Shown here piece by piece: positions 20,564-29,906 of a DNA stretch of 64,000 nucleotides. This DNA comes from Corylus avellana (taxonomy: Eukaryota; Streptophyta; Magnoliopsida; Fagales; Betulaceae): assembly GCF_901000735.1 (NCBI RefSeq), contig NC_081541.1, positions 7,247,021 through 7,311,020 of the forward strand, read 5' to 3'. The translations under genes were made by a program, and so were the position numbers. The notes below the pieces were generated by a model. It did not search any database and was not told the origin of the DNA. It worked only from the letters and a program-made list of their open reading frames with translations. Position 1 is the first letter of the stretch, and the number at the start of each line of letters is the position of its first letter.

Positions 20564-21111
20564 TATTCTTAACATTTGAAAAACATATGCTTTCCTACTA
20601 CATGCTTTTCTATTTACTATGTGAGACAGAACATAACTTCAAGTATTCATGGGCCCCATGTTAAGAAAACAAGAATCATATCCATTAATCAACATTAGTC
20701 GTAATTTGACAAGTCAACCATGTCCTTAAAACAAGGGATTAGGAGGAATATAGTCCTTTTAGACTTCTGCCAAATGTAAAGTGTTTTTTAAAATTATCAA
20801 TAGATCAAAATTCAATAATGAGCATATCAAATTTAATGGTAATTTTAAAAGTCACATCACAATTTGGGGAATTCTAGTCCTCCTTATACCATTACTTCTA
20901 AAACCTATGCTCAAACAAGTTGTTAGGACAAGAGGCCCCACTCACAACGTTATTTGAAGAAAAGAGGTAATGCAAGATACTCAACTTCCATCCTCTACTT
21001 ACATACAATTGGTTTGATGTGGCAATGTCTACAAACCATTAGATCAACTTTTGAGTTAAGAAGACTTGAATTTTAATGGGTTGTTTGGTTGATTTCTTTT
21101 TCAATTCATTG
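20564..21111. other. Intergenic stretch between LRK2 and NDT-2
   Basis: No gene. The sequence is shared with M5 (61214-61598 and 63083-63246). From about 21050 it becomes carrier intron 4 (GAGTTAAGAAGACTTGAA), so the break that removed carrier exons 1-4 lies here. Confidence 0.65.
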
Positions 21112-21116
21112 TTTCC

Positions 21117-22025
21117 TATTAGTTCTTGTGTTGGCTTAATTCAATTCCAAAAATGCAGAGGCTACTGTTTACGGGCCCAAATACTAATATAGAATGCTCA
21201 GAATCCAATCTTCACCATTCATAATGTAGATTCATGTGTTATGAACGTCCCTACAAAATTTAAGCTCAATCGAACCACAAACGCCCATCGATCGGAGCTG
21301 TTGATCAAGGCTGGACATCATTTCTAGAATGTTGTTTTCTTCCGACTGCAGGCCATGTCCGGACACGGTGCTAGGCTGTCTGGACAGGCTTTCCAGAAAC
21401 TTTATTTTTGCTCCGCAAAGCCCTGTCCGGACAGCCCATTAACCTGTTCGGACACCCCGTACCTATTATACCCAAAAACGTGTTTTTAGTGGGCCCAAGT
21501 CTAATGTTTGATGTACTGATATATATACATCATTATAGAAAAAAAAAAGTCACGAATTTTCACCCCCAGAGAGTTCGTTGGAGGTTGTGCTAAGAGAGAT
21601 CATATGTGGTAAGCGTTAAATTGAATCTCTTAGAGTTTTAGTTATTCCTTTGATAAATCTATAGTTAAGAAGTCTATCGGAAGGGTCTGGTAAATGAGAA
21701 TCACGTTGAAGAAGATTGTGAGCAAGTAGACGAGTTGTAGGCTTGTCGATCTTACAGAACCAAAGTCTTGCAAAGGGTTGTAAGTGTTCCTAGTATCTGT
21801 AATTTCTGAATAATCTTTTGATAGTGATTTTCTGGATTTTGCTGCTTCGGAGAGGTTTTACTTTTAGATCGGTTCTAAAAGGTTTCATTTTCGTAACTAA
21901 AATATCTGTGTCTGCCTCTTTATTGCTTTATATATTTTTGGTGATTGAATTGTTTATTGCTTTATAGTATTAATTCCGCATAAATTGTGATAAACAAGTT
22001 TTTAGAGTCGATATAGCGTTTTTTA
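21117..22025 (+). mobile_element. Solo LTR of a copia family in NDT-2 intron 4
   Basis: This 909-bp segment is flanked by TTTCC (21112-21116 and 22026-22030). NDT-1 (33946-33950) and NDT-5 have one TTTCC and no insert. The first bases (TATTAGTTCTTGTGTTGGC) resemble the LTR start at 22140. The copy at 54208-54527 ends TTTTTCA, so the ancestral ends were TG...CA. No internal region is present. It ends 14 bp before the exon 5 boundary. Confidence 0.85.
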
Positions 22026-22139
22026 TTTCCCTTTAATAGGGAATAGCGGGAATGAACTCACTATTGGTGCACATATGATAGCTGCTGCGAGTGCTCGAGC
22101 TGCCACTACCCTTTTAACAAATCCACTGTGAGTTGTTAA

Positions 22140-23318
22140 TGTAAGTTCTTGTTGGCTTAATTCGGTAAGCAAAATGATGACCAAAAGTGCCAAGATTCAT
22201 CATCCATTCAATTACCGTTCGGACGAGAAGAAGTGTCGTTCGGACGCTCGAAGAATTCTATTTTCCCCGAGAGCCTCGTCTGCAATCTCGTTTGCAATCC
22301 CGTCCGGACGAGCTCGATAAACAAGAATTCCCGAGATCCTCGTCTGCAGTCTCGTCTGAACGCCGTCCGGACGAGCTCGATAAACAAGAATTCCCGAGAG
22401 CCTCGTCTGCAGTCTCGTCTGAATCCTGTCCAGACGACTTTTACTAAAAATGTCATATCTTGAGTTTCAGACCTCTGATTGGAGAAATCTTTACGGCGTT
22501 GGAAAGCTAACTCAAGGATCTAAAAAGTCATGTTTCACAAGGTTTAGCTAATTCCAATGTTTACTGGGTCAAAACGGGCCATAAATAGAAGACTACGAAG
22601 TTGGGCGGAATGGCTCGTGTGCAATCTCGTCCGGACGAGATTGCAGATGGCCATATGTTAAAAACACGTTCTGGCTGTGTTTTGTTGTCTCGTCCGGATG
22701 GCACATGTTCCCGTCCGGACGCCGCGTACCTGTAACAGTTTTAAATGAATATAAACTCTTTCCTAGGTCTAGGTATGATGGGACTATTATAAATACACAT
22801 CTATAGGAAGATAAAGGAACGAAATTCTGATCTAGAATTTGCCGTCGTGTGCTAAGAGAGTCTATCTGTTCTCTCTCTTAGAGTGATCGTTTGTGTTTAT
22901 TTGTTGATTGTTGAAGTGAAGTCAACCAGAGTTCCGGTGAAGGGAGATCACGTAGAAGGATTGTGCCAGCTGTCTCTGGAAAGGGCTACTGCGGTAGAAG
23001 GCAAGTGGGTCGCTTGTCTTATACAAGATCGTGTCAATTGCGAAGGTTTTGTAAGTGTGAACGTCTTGTAATCCTTTATTCTTTTACTGAGTTAGTTGAT
23101 TTCCTGGGTTTGGCTGCTCTGGAGAGGTTTTACTTTTAGAGAGTTCTCTAATTGGTTTCCTCTTCGTAACCAAAATATATGTGTTCTTTATTGTTCATTG
23201 CATATCTGTTTTTTGGTTAATTATTATTTGTTAGGTCAGATCTATTTCCGCATAATATTGTGTGAAACACCTATACGTTCAGAATAGGTGTCGTTTGGAG
23301 TCGTATATAGAATTTTCA
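22140..23318 (+). repeat. 5' LTR with a 63-bp tandem repeat and CCGG palindromes
   Basis: A 63-bp unit starting CGTCCGGACGAGCTCG repeats at 22301 and 22364, with a degenerate unit on each side. Palindromic GT[C/T]CGGAC cores recur through the LTR, including CTCGTCCGGACGAG near 22627. Small frames in this segment are by-products of the repeat. AGGTTTTAC and TCTCTTAGAG stretches near the 3' end are shared with the solo LTR at 21117. Confidence 0.8.
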
Positions 23319-23399
23319 ATTGGTATCAGAGCGGGTTCACTCTGTTTGAATTAATTTCCTGAGTGTGATCCTAGACTCCTCATAATATGTCTCACACAG

Positions 23400-25259
23400 T
23401 TGCACCTAACTCACTTTCCCGTCTTTGATGGATCCAATTATACGTTTTGGAAAATTCGTATGAAAGCATATCTCAAATCTGTGGACGTTTGGCATATTGT
23501 TGAATTTGGATGGACTAATCCTGATAAGGCAATTGTCGAATTTTCAAAGGATGAAAAGAGTGCTTCGTCTGCGAATGACAAAGTGTTAAATGCCATCTTC
23601 ACATCTATCTCCATCGAAGAATTCTCAAGAATTTCTCGATGTGTAATAGCTAAAGAAGCATGGGAAACATTGGAAATTACTCACGAAGGAACTAAAATTG
23701 TGAAAGCTTCAAAAATTCAGATGTTAGTTTCTCAATTTGAAGAGATTAGGATGGAAGAGGAAGAGACATTTGATGATTTTTATTCTAAGCTTAGCACTAT
23801 TAGAAACTCTACTATTAATCTTGGAAAGAAAATGACTGATGCTAAGATAATAAAGAAAATCTTAAGATCTCTACCTGCGAGGTTTATACCTCAGATTACT
23901 GCTATACAACAGAGCAAAGATCTAGAGTCAATGAGAGTAGAGGACCTTGTTGGTTCTCTTCAGACATTTGAACTCATGTTACCTAAGCCCAAAAACTCAA
24001 AAAATCTTGCTCTTAAGATCAAGGCTACTAAAGGTAAATCTGTAGTTCACTCTGATGAGGATTCTGGAGATGATGAAGAAATAGCTATTATTGCTAGGAA
24101 GTTTAGAAAATTTTTCAAAAACAATGGAAATTTTAGAAGTAGGGAATCTAAAAATTCTGTGAATCCTAATTATGAAGTTAGGGATAATTATGAAAGCAAA
24201 AATGATGAAAATCATAAAGATAAATTATCTCGTGATCGTAAGTGTCATGAATGTGGTGGTATTGGTCATATTCGTGCTGATTGTGGAAATTTGATAAATT
24301 CTAAAGGCAAGGCCTTTAATGTGACTCAAAGTGATGAGTCAGACAATGAGGAAAATGCTGAAAATGTTGCTAATTATGTAGCTTTTGGGGTTTCTTATGA
24401 TAGTGAACATGAGGCTAGTGAGTCTAACTCTCTATATAGTGAACATGACATATGTGATAATGAATCAGAAGAGGAGGGTGATCTGCAAAATGCTTATAAT
24501 AATCTATTTTTGGAATGCATTAAATTGAAGAAGTTAAATAAGCAACACTTGCAGAAACTCAAAGATGTTAATCTTGAAAATGATCAACTTTCTATTGCCT
24601 TAACTGATTCACATGCTATTCATAATACATTGATGTCTGAAAATCACATGTTAATTGCCAAAGTGAAATCCTTAGAGAATGAGCTTAATGAGTCAAGAAA
24701 TCATCTGAAAACATTCTCTAGTGAAAAGCTAAATCACATGTTGCATAATCAAAAACATTCATTTGATAGAACTGGATTGGGCTTTGATAAATCTGTTGTT
24801 TCTTCTACTAATGCTGCTTCTCCTTCAAAGTTAATTTTTGTGAAGCCAGTTTGTAAAGAAGAAAGTTTGACTAAGAAGAAGGAAATGTATCCTCCAGTTT
24901 CAAGAGGTGAGAAAGGTAAGGGAATTCTAACTGATTCCTATGTGTCTCGTTCTACACCGAGACGTGCTCATATGCCAAGGAACCAACCTTCTCAAAGGTT
25001 CATTCCTACATGTCATCACTGTGGTAAGATTGAACATATTCGCCCTAATTGTTTTCAGTTGAATAATCATGATTCAAATAAAGACTATTTTCGTTCTAGG
25101 GATAGTCATGAGGAATTATTCAACATGCTAAGGGGTGTTATTACCCAGTTAAATGACTTAGACAAGAGTCGTACTTCTGTTCCCAAAATGAAGAAAGTTT
25201 GGGTTAAGAAGGTTGATACCGTTCACCCATTGAGGGGAAGTGGTATTGGACTCACCTAG
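23400..25259 (+). CDS. Gag-like protein of the non-autonomous copia element
   Basis: The frame covers about 619 codons. It has a copia gag N-terminus (FPVFDGSNYTFWKIRMKAYL), a UBN2-type capsid region and two zinc knuckles of the form C-x2-C-x4-H-x4-C: CHECGGIGHIRADC near residue 281 and CHHCGKIEHIRPNC near 538. A coiled-coil-like stretch (about 360-440) separates them. The first in-frame codon is not ATG; a plausible start, ATG at 23387-23389, is in another frame. A one-base shift near 23407-23415 has therefore probably damaged the start. It would form virus-like particles in the cytoplasm if intact. No pol follows. Confidence 0.85.
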   Translation: MHLTHFPVFDGSNYTFWKIRMKAYLKSVDVWHIVEFGWTNPDKAIVEFSKDEKSASSANDKVLNAIFTSISIEEFSRISRCVIAKEAWETLEITHEGTKIVKASKIQMLVSQFEEIRMEEEETFDDFYSKLSTIRNSTINLGKKMTDAKIIKKILRSLPARFIPQITAIQQSKDLESMRVEDLVGSLQTFELMLPKPKNSKNLALKIKATKGKSVVHSDEDSGDDEEIAIIARKFRKFFKNNGNFRSRESKNSVNPNYEVRDNYESKNDENHKDKLSRDRKCHECGGIGHIRADCGNLINSKGKAFNVTQSDESDNEENAENVANYVAFGVSYDSEHEASESNSLYSEHDICDNESEEEGDLQNAYNNLFLECIKLKKLNKQHLQKLKDVNLENDQLSIALTDSHAIHNTLMSENHMLIAKVKSLENELNESRNHLKTFSSEKLNHMLHNQKHSFDRTGLGFDKSVVSSTNAASPSKLIFVKPVCKEESLTKKKEMYPPVSRGEKGKGILTDSYVSRSTPRRAHMPRNQPSQRFIPTCHHCGKIEHIRPNCFQLNNHDSNKDYFRSRDSHEELFNMLRGVITQLNDLDKSRTSVPKMKKVWVKKVDTVHPLRGSGIGLT

Positions 25260-26577
25260 TTTAGGTGGGCACATTGCATGCCTAAGACAGACTTTGCTTA
25301 TATATATATTTGTGTCCTAACGTCATAGTTTGTTGAGTGTTTGTTTTTTTAAAAAAAATCTTTTGTTGTTGTTGTTTGTGTTTTGTTTCTTTTAACATGT
25401 TTTGTTTTGTGTGCATTAAAAAAAAAAAAAAAGAAAAAAAAGAAAAAAAAAGACAAATATTTTAATTTGGTTGTTTTTTATTTTCTCTCTTTTGTTTTAT
25501 GTACCCAGATAGTCCATTAATTTCTTATGTTGCTTTCATGGATTTAATTCCTTGCATCTTGGAATATTCTAAATATGCATGAGATAAAAAAATTGTTTCA
25601 ATGGACTTGTTTTTGTGGTTACCTAAAGCATGAGCGTATGTGGTACGTTTTACCTATGCTTAATTCTTATGCACACTTAAGCTTAATTTGAGGTAATTTT
25701 TTTTCAAAAGTGAGGTATGTTAGGTAACTACATGAGGTGTTTTGACTAGTCATATTTTTTTTCAAATTGACCATATGCTAGTTGAATCTAGGACTTAAAA
25801 ATTCATGCATTCTTTCTTTTTGTATAAAGCACCAATTGTTTAAGGACACTCTCTCAAAGAGAAAAAGAATCAAAATAGTGAAACAAAATCAAAAGAACAT
25901 GTTCCTTATGGAATGTATTTTCACTGTGTCAAACTTGTGCTATTTTTTCAAAAGAGGATTGTATTGGATGAGAGTGACTAGGCCCTAGTATGATAAGGTT
26001 TGACTTTTGATTGAATTTACTTGTCAAAACCTCGTGTTAGTGAAACTTTCTCCTCTTTGTGTAAATTGGTATTCTTTTTCTCATTGAATGGCTTAGACAC
26101 ACAACACACAAGTATGGGTTGAATGGAACATTTTTCTTGGCTTGGACTAAACAATATGAGTTTCTTGCCATTTCTAGTCTCATGTATATTTTGCATATTT
26201 GGAGTATGTTTGGGATATTCATTGCTAAAATACATGAGTTGTTGATGTGTGTATCATGTGTGTTCATTTGACTTTTGAGGGGGAGAATTTTTTTTTTTTT
26301 AAAAAAAAAGTTTCTTGTTGATTATTAAGTCTTATATTGGGGGGGAGTTTCTGTTATTCATGATCTTGCATTATCTTCATGCATTTTCCTATATGTGATC
26401 ATGAATGCTTGATTATTGTTTTTCCTGTTCCACATATGCCTTGATGTTTTTGTGTTAAGTGTTTCAGGAAACATGATACCTTTTGTCAATTTGTGACAAA
26501 AAGGGGGAGTATAAAATTGGGGAGATGATGGTGACTCGTCCGATTGATTTTGTCACCGAATTGCCAAAGGGGGAGTT
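25260..26577. other. Non-coding interior of the gag-only element
   Basis: No supported coding frame, where an autonomous element would carry pol. It has A-rich runs near 25420-25455 and several purine tracts of the AGGGGGAG type (about 26278, 26340, 26505, 26568); only the last abuts the 3' LTR. Confidence 0.7.
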
Positions 26578-27750
26578 TGTAAGTTCTTGTTGGCTTAATT
26601 CGGTAAGCAAAATGATGACCAAAAGTGCCAAGATTCATCATCCATTCAATTACCGTTCGGACGAGAAGAAGTGTCGTTCGGACGCTCGAAGAATTCTATT
26701 TTTCCCGAGAGCCTCGTCTGCAATCTCGTTTGCAATCCCATCCGGATCGATAAACAAGAATTCCCGAGAGCCTCGTCTGCACTCTCATCTGAACCCCGTT
26801 CGGACGAGCTCGATAAACAAGAATTCCTGAGAGCCTCGTCTGCAATCTCGTCTGAATCCTGTCCGGACGACATTTACTAAAAATGTCATATCTTGAGTTT
26901 TAGACCTCTGATTGGAGCAATCTTTGCGGCGTTGGAAAGCTAACTCAAGGATCTACAAAGTCATGTTTCACAAGGTTTAACTAATTCCAATGTTTACTGG
27001 GTCAAAACGGCCATAAATAGAAGACTACGAAGTTGGGTGGAATGGCTCGTGTGCAAACTCGTCCGGACGAGATTGCAAACGGCCATATGTTAAAAACATG
27101 TTCTGGCTGTGTTTTGTTGTCCCGTCCGGACGGCACATGTTCCCGTCTAGACGCCGCGTACCTGTAACAGTTTTAAATGAATATAAACTCTTTCCTAGGT
27201 CTAGGTATGATGGGACTATTATAAATACACATCTATAGGAAGATAAAGGAACGAAATTCTGATCTAGAATTCGACGTCGTGTGCAAAGAGAGTCTGTCTG
27301 TTCTCTCTCTTAGAGTGATCGTTTGTGTTTATTTGTTGATCGTTGAAGTGAAGTCAACCGGAGCTCCGGTGAAGGGAGATCACGTAGAAGGATTATGCTA
27401 GCTGTCTTTGGAAAGGGCTACTGCGGTAGAAGGCAAGTGGGTCGCTTGTCTTATACAAGATCGTGTCAATTGCGAAGGTTTTGTAAGTGTGAACGTCTTA
27501 TAATCCTTTATTCTTTTACTGAGTTAGTTGATTTCCTGAGTTTGGTTGCCCCGTAGAGGTTTTACTTTTAGAGAGTTCTCTAATTAGTTTCCTCTTCGTA
27601 ACCAAAATATCTGTGTTTTTTATTGTTCATTGCATATCTGTTTTTTGGTTAATTATTATTTGTTAGGTCAGATCTATTTCCGCATAATATTGTGTGAAAC
27701 GCCTATACGTTCATAATAGATGTCGTTTGGAGTCGTATATAGAATTTTCA
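26578..27750 (+). repeat. 3' LTR of the gag-only copia element
   Basis: It matches 22140-23318 with scattered substitutions and a net 6-bp shortage near 26745, within the tandem repeat. It ends AGAATTTTCA and is followed by GTTAA. Confidence 0.9.
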
Positions 27751-29538
27751 GTTAAGACCAGACTACAAGTAAGTTGGGCTTGGGCGTGCTTATGTTTGTA
27801 AGTCCCTCCAAATATATAAAAATACAGTATCTTTTTCTTCAGAATTGGCCTGCTCAAGATTCTGTGGAGGGCTACTAGGAATTGTCATTCAATATCTTTT
27901 TGAATAGTGGATCATAGGCATCTGAGGCCTGTGGTGATTGATAGATGGAACTAATAATTATTGGATTAGCAAAATCGAAGCCAAATTTGCAAGATTCATT
28001 TCACCGTCGCCCACTTTTCTTAATGTTTGCATTGCCAACTTATTTTTTTGCTCAAGATATGCTTGCAAATTGCAATGGTTGATCCTCTCTCTCTCTCTTT
28101 TCCCTAAAGATTATGTTAGCTATAATCCTTGTAATTTACAACCTGCGATAATGGAATGAAGGGCTGATTAAGCATGAAATGGTAGGACGGGCAACAGAGT
28201 TTATTTGTTGATTTGCTAGTGATCCCTTTGCCTTAATTGGGTCCTTTTTGTTACCTATTATTTAATACTCTCATCCCCTAAATCACTCCCTTTTGTTCCC
28301 AAAATCAATTTTTCCATGGATATTTTTCTTTTTGCATATTTATTGAATTGTGGCTGATTAAAGTGGATGTTAGCATTGTTTCTATTGGTCGGTAAGAATT
28401 CCACCTGTGACCTATGCTACTCTGTCCTGCCCTTTTTCCACCAAAGCTAAGACCTAGGGGTCTCAAAATGGGCGATAACATTGTCCTTTAAGAATATTGT
28501 TTTAATAGTGGTCTTAAAATCTTAGATATTACCTGATGATTCTGTGCTTGAAAACCTGGTTCAGGAAATGTGTTGTCTTTGATAAAATGATGTTTCAATC
28601 TATTGCCATGATATGGCTAGTAATACCCATGGTTTCTTGCATTTCACATTTTGTTTCATGTCATTGTGGTGTTGCTCTGGATGTTCATTTGTTTTTCATT
28701 TTCATGCAGACACAGGGAATGAGGCAGGACGTGGTTCCTTACAAAAGCATGCTTTCTGCTTTAACAAGAATTGCAGACGAGGAAGGCATTCGGGGATTGT
28801 ATAGGTAAGTTCATCCTTAATTTAATATGTAGTATGTAAATTTGGACATATCAAGTATCTGGTTCGCAATCTTTAAAACATAGTATGTTTGGCGAGTCAA
28901 GCAGCTATCTAGTCTTTACTTCAGCTGGTTATAAGTAGTAGTTGATTGGAATGGTTGAGACCCATTCTGCTAATTTGACAAAGCAAAATCTTCATGCCCT
29001 ATTTTTTAAGTTGTGATGATAATACTGTGGTTTGATACAGTGGCATTCTTCCTTCATTGGCTGGGATAAGTCATGTTGCAATTCAATTTCCTGCATATGA
29101 AACGATCAAGAGTTATATGGCAAAAAGGGCTACTGATGGTTTGTTTATTTCTTTGACTGGTTGCACATACCGGAATCTTGTGTGTTTTCCTACATTTAGT
29201 TGGTGCTGATCATATAAATTTGAAATTGTCAGGTAACACAACAGTTGATAAGTTGAGTCCTGGGAGCGTTGCTATTGCCTCTGCAGTGGCAAAAGTGTTT
29301 GCCTCCGTGATGACTTACCCACACGAGGTACATTTGGCTGGACTCTTCTTTTGCTAAACTGCAGGGTATGGCCAATTGCCCAAGAAACTCTTCATTTCCA
29401 GTTCTCTCACGCTCTGTTTCTGTTATATTGAAATCCAAACACTCAGGTAGTGCGTTCCCGGTTGCAAGAGCAAGGGCAGGCCAGAAATACTGAAGTCCGA
29501 TACACCGGGGTTATCGATTGCGTTAAGAAGGTGTTCCA

Positions 29539-29806
29539 CCCCATACGGCCGGTGTGGGGTGGCCGAAACCACCCCCAGCCCCTTGGGGGTGGTCCGGCCA
29601 CCCTCAAATGCACCCGTTCCCTTTTTTTTTTTTTTTGGCCAAGGGGGTGGCCCGGCCACCCCCTTGGCCACGGGGGTGGTTCGACCACCCCCAGATTGGC
29701 CAGGGGGTGGCTCCAACCACCCCCTTGGCCAAAAATGGGGTGGTCCGGCCACGACCACCCCCTTGACCACAAGGGTGGTTCGACCACCCTCAAATCGGCA
29801 AGGGGT
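29539..29806. mobile_element. GC-rich foldback sequence breaking NDT-2 exon 9
   Basis: Repeated, mutually inverted blocks of GGGGTGG and CCACCCC with CCTTGGCC spacers allow many hairpins. The sequence starts at the point where NDT-2 leaves the carrier reading (about 29538) and runs into a scaffold gap, so the right end and target duplication are not visible. Similar hairpins are at 37015-37165, 37440-37470 and 31140-31195. Overlapping proline/glycine-rich frames are by-products. Confidence 0.65.
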
Positions 29807-29906
29807 NNNNNNNNNNNNNNNNNNNNNNNNNNNNNNNNNNNNNNNNNNNNNNNNNNNNNNNNNNNNNNNNNNNNNNNNNNNNNNNNNNNNNNNNNNNNNN
29901 NNNNNN
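29807..29906. other. Scaffold gap of 100 N
   Basis: It follows directly after the GC-rich hairpin sequence, which probably stopped the assembly. The rest of NDT-2 exon 9 is not found on its right side. Confidence 0.9.

Larger units (their letters stand above)
22140..27750 (+). mobile_element. Gag-only copia element inserted in NDT-2 exon 5
   Basis: The element is 5611 bp with LTRs of 1179 bp (22140-23318) and 1173 bp (26578-27750), both TG...CA. The target duplication is GTTAA (22135-22139 and 27751-27755). PBS TGGTATCAGAGC is at 23321 and a polypurine tract AAAGGGGGAG lies just before 26578. The interior holds one gag-like frame and no protease, integrase or reverse transcriptase. It therefore depends on proteins from other copies, as described for TR-GAG or other non-autonomous elements. 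The gag resembles SIRE/Maximus-type copia. By eye the LTRs differ at a few percent of positions. Confidence 0.9.
22040..29538 (+). pseudogene. NDT-2: carrier pseudogene, exons 5-9
   Basis: It is a 5'-truncated copy of NDT-1. Exon 5 (22040-22139 plus 27756-27768) is split by a 5.6-kb retroelement with target duplication GTTAA. Exons 6 (28710-28804), 7 (29041-29138) and 8 (29233-29327) have the lengths of NDT-1. Exon 9 starts at 29447 and is cut at about 29538 by a GC-rich foldback sequence. TGA at 22129-22131 replaces the Trp codon of the carrier signature (NPLW). Exons 1-4 are absent; the upstream break is in intron 4. It cannot make a carrier. Confidence 0.9.

Noticed and set aside
22301..22426. 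Possible CRISPR-like array
   Set aside because: The repeats are head-to-tail without spacers and lie in an LTR of a plant retrotransposon.
22187..22463. Arg/Ser-rich frames repeated at 26483-26880
   Set aside because: They are translations of the 63-bp tandem repeat in the LTRs; all frames stay open because of the repeat composition.
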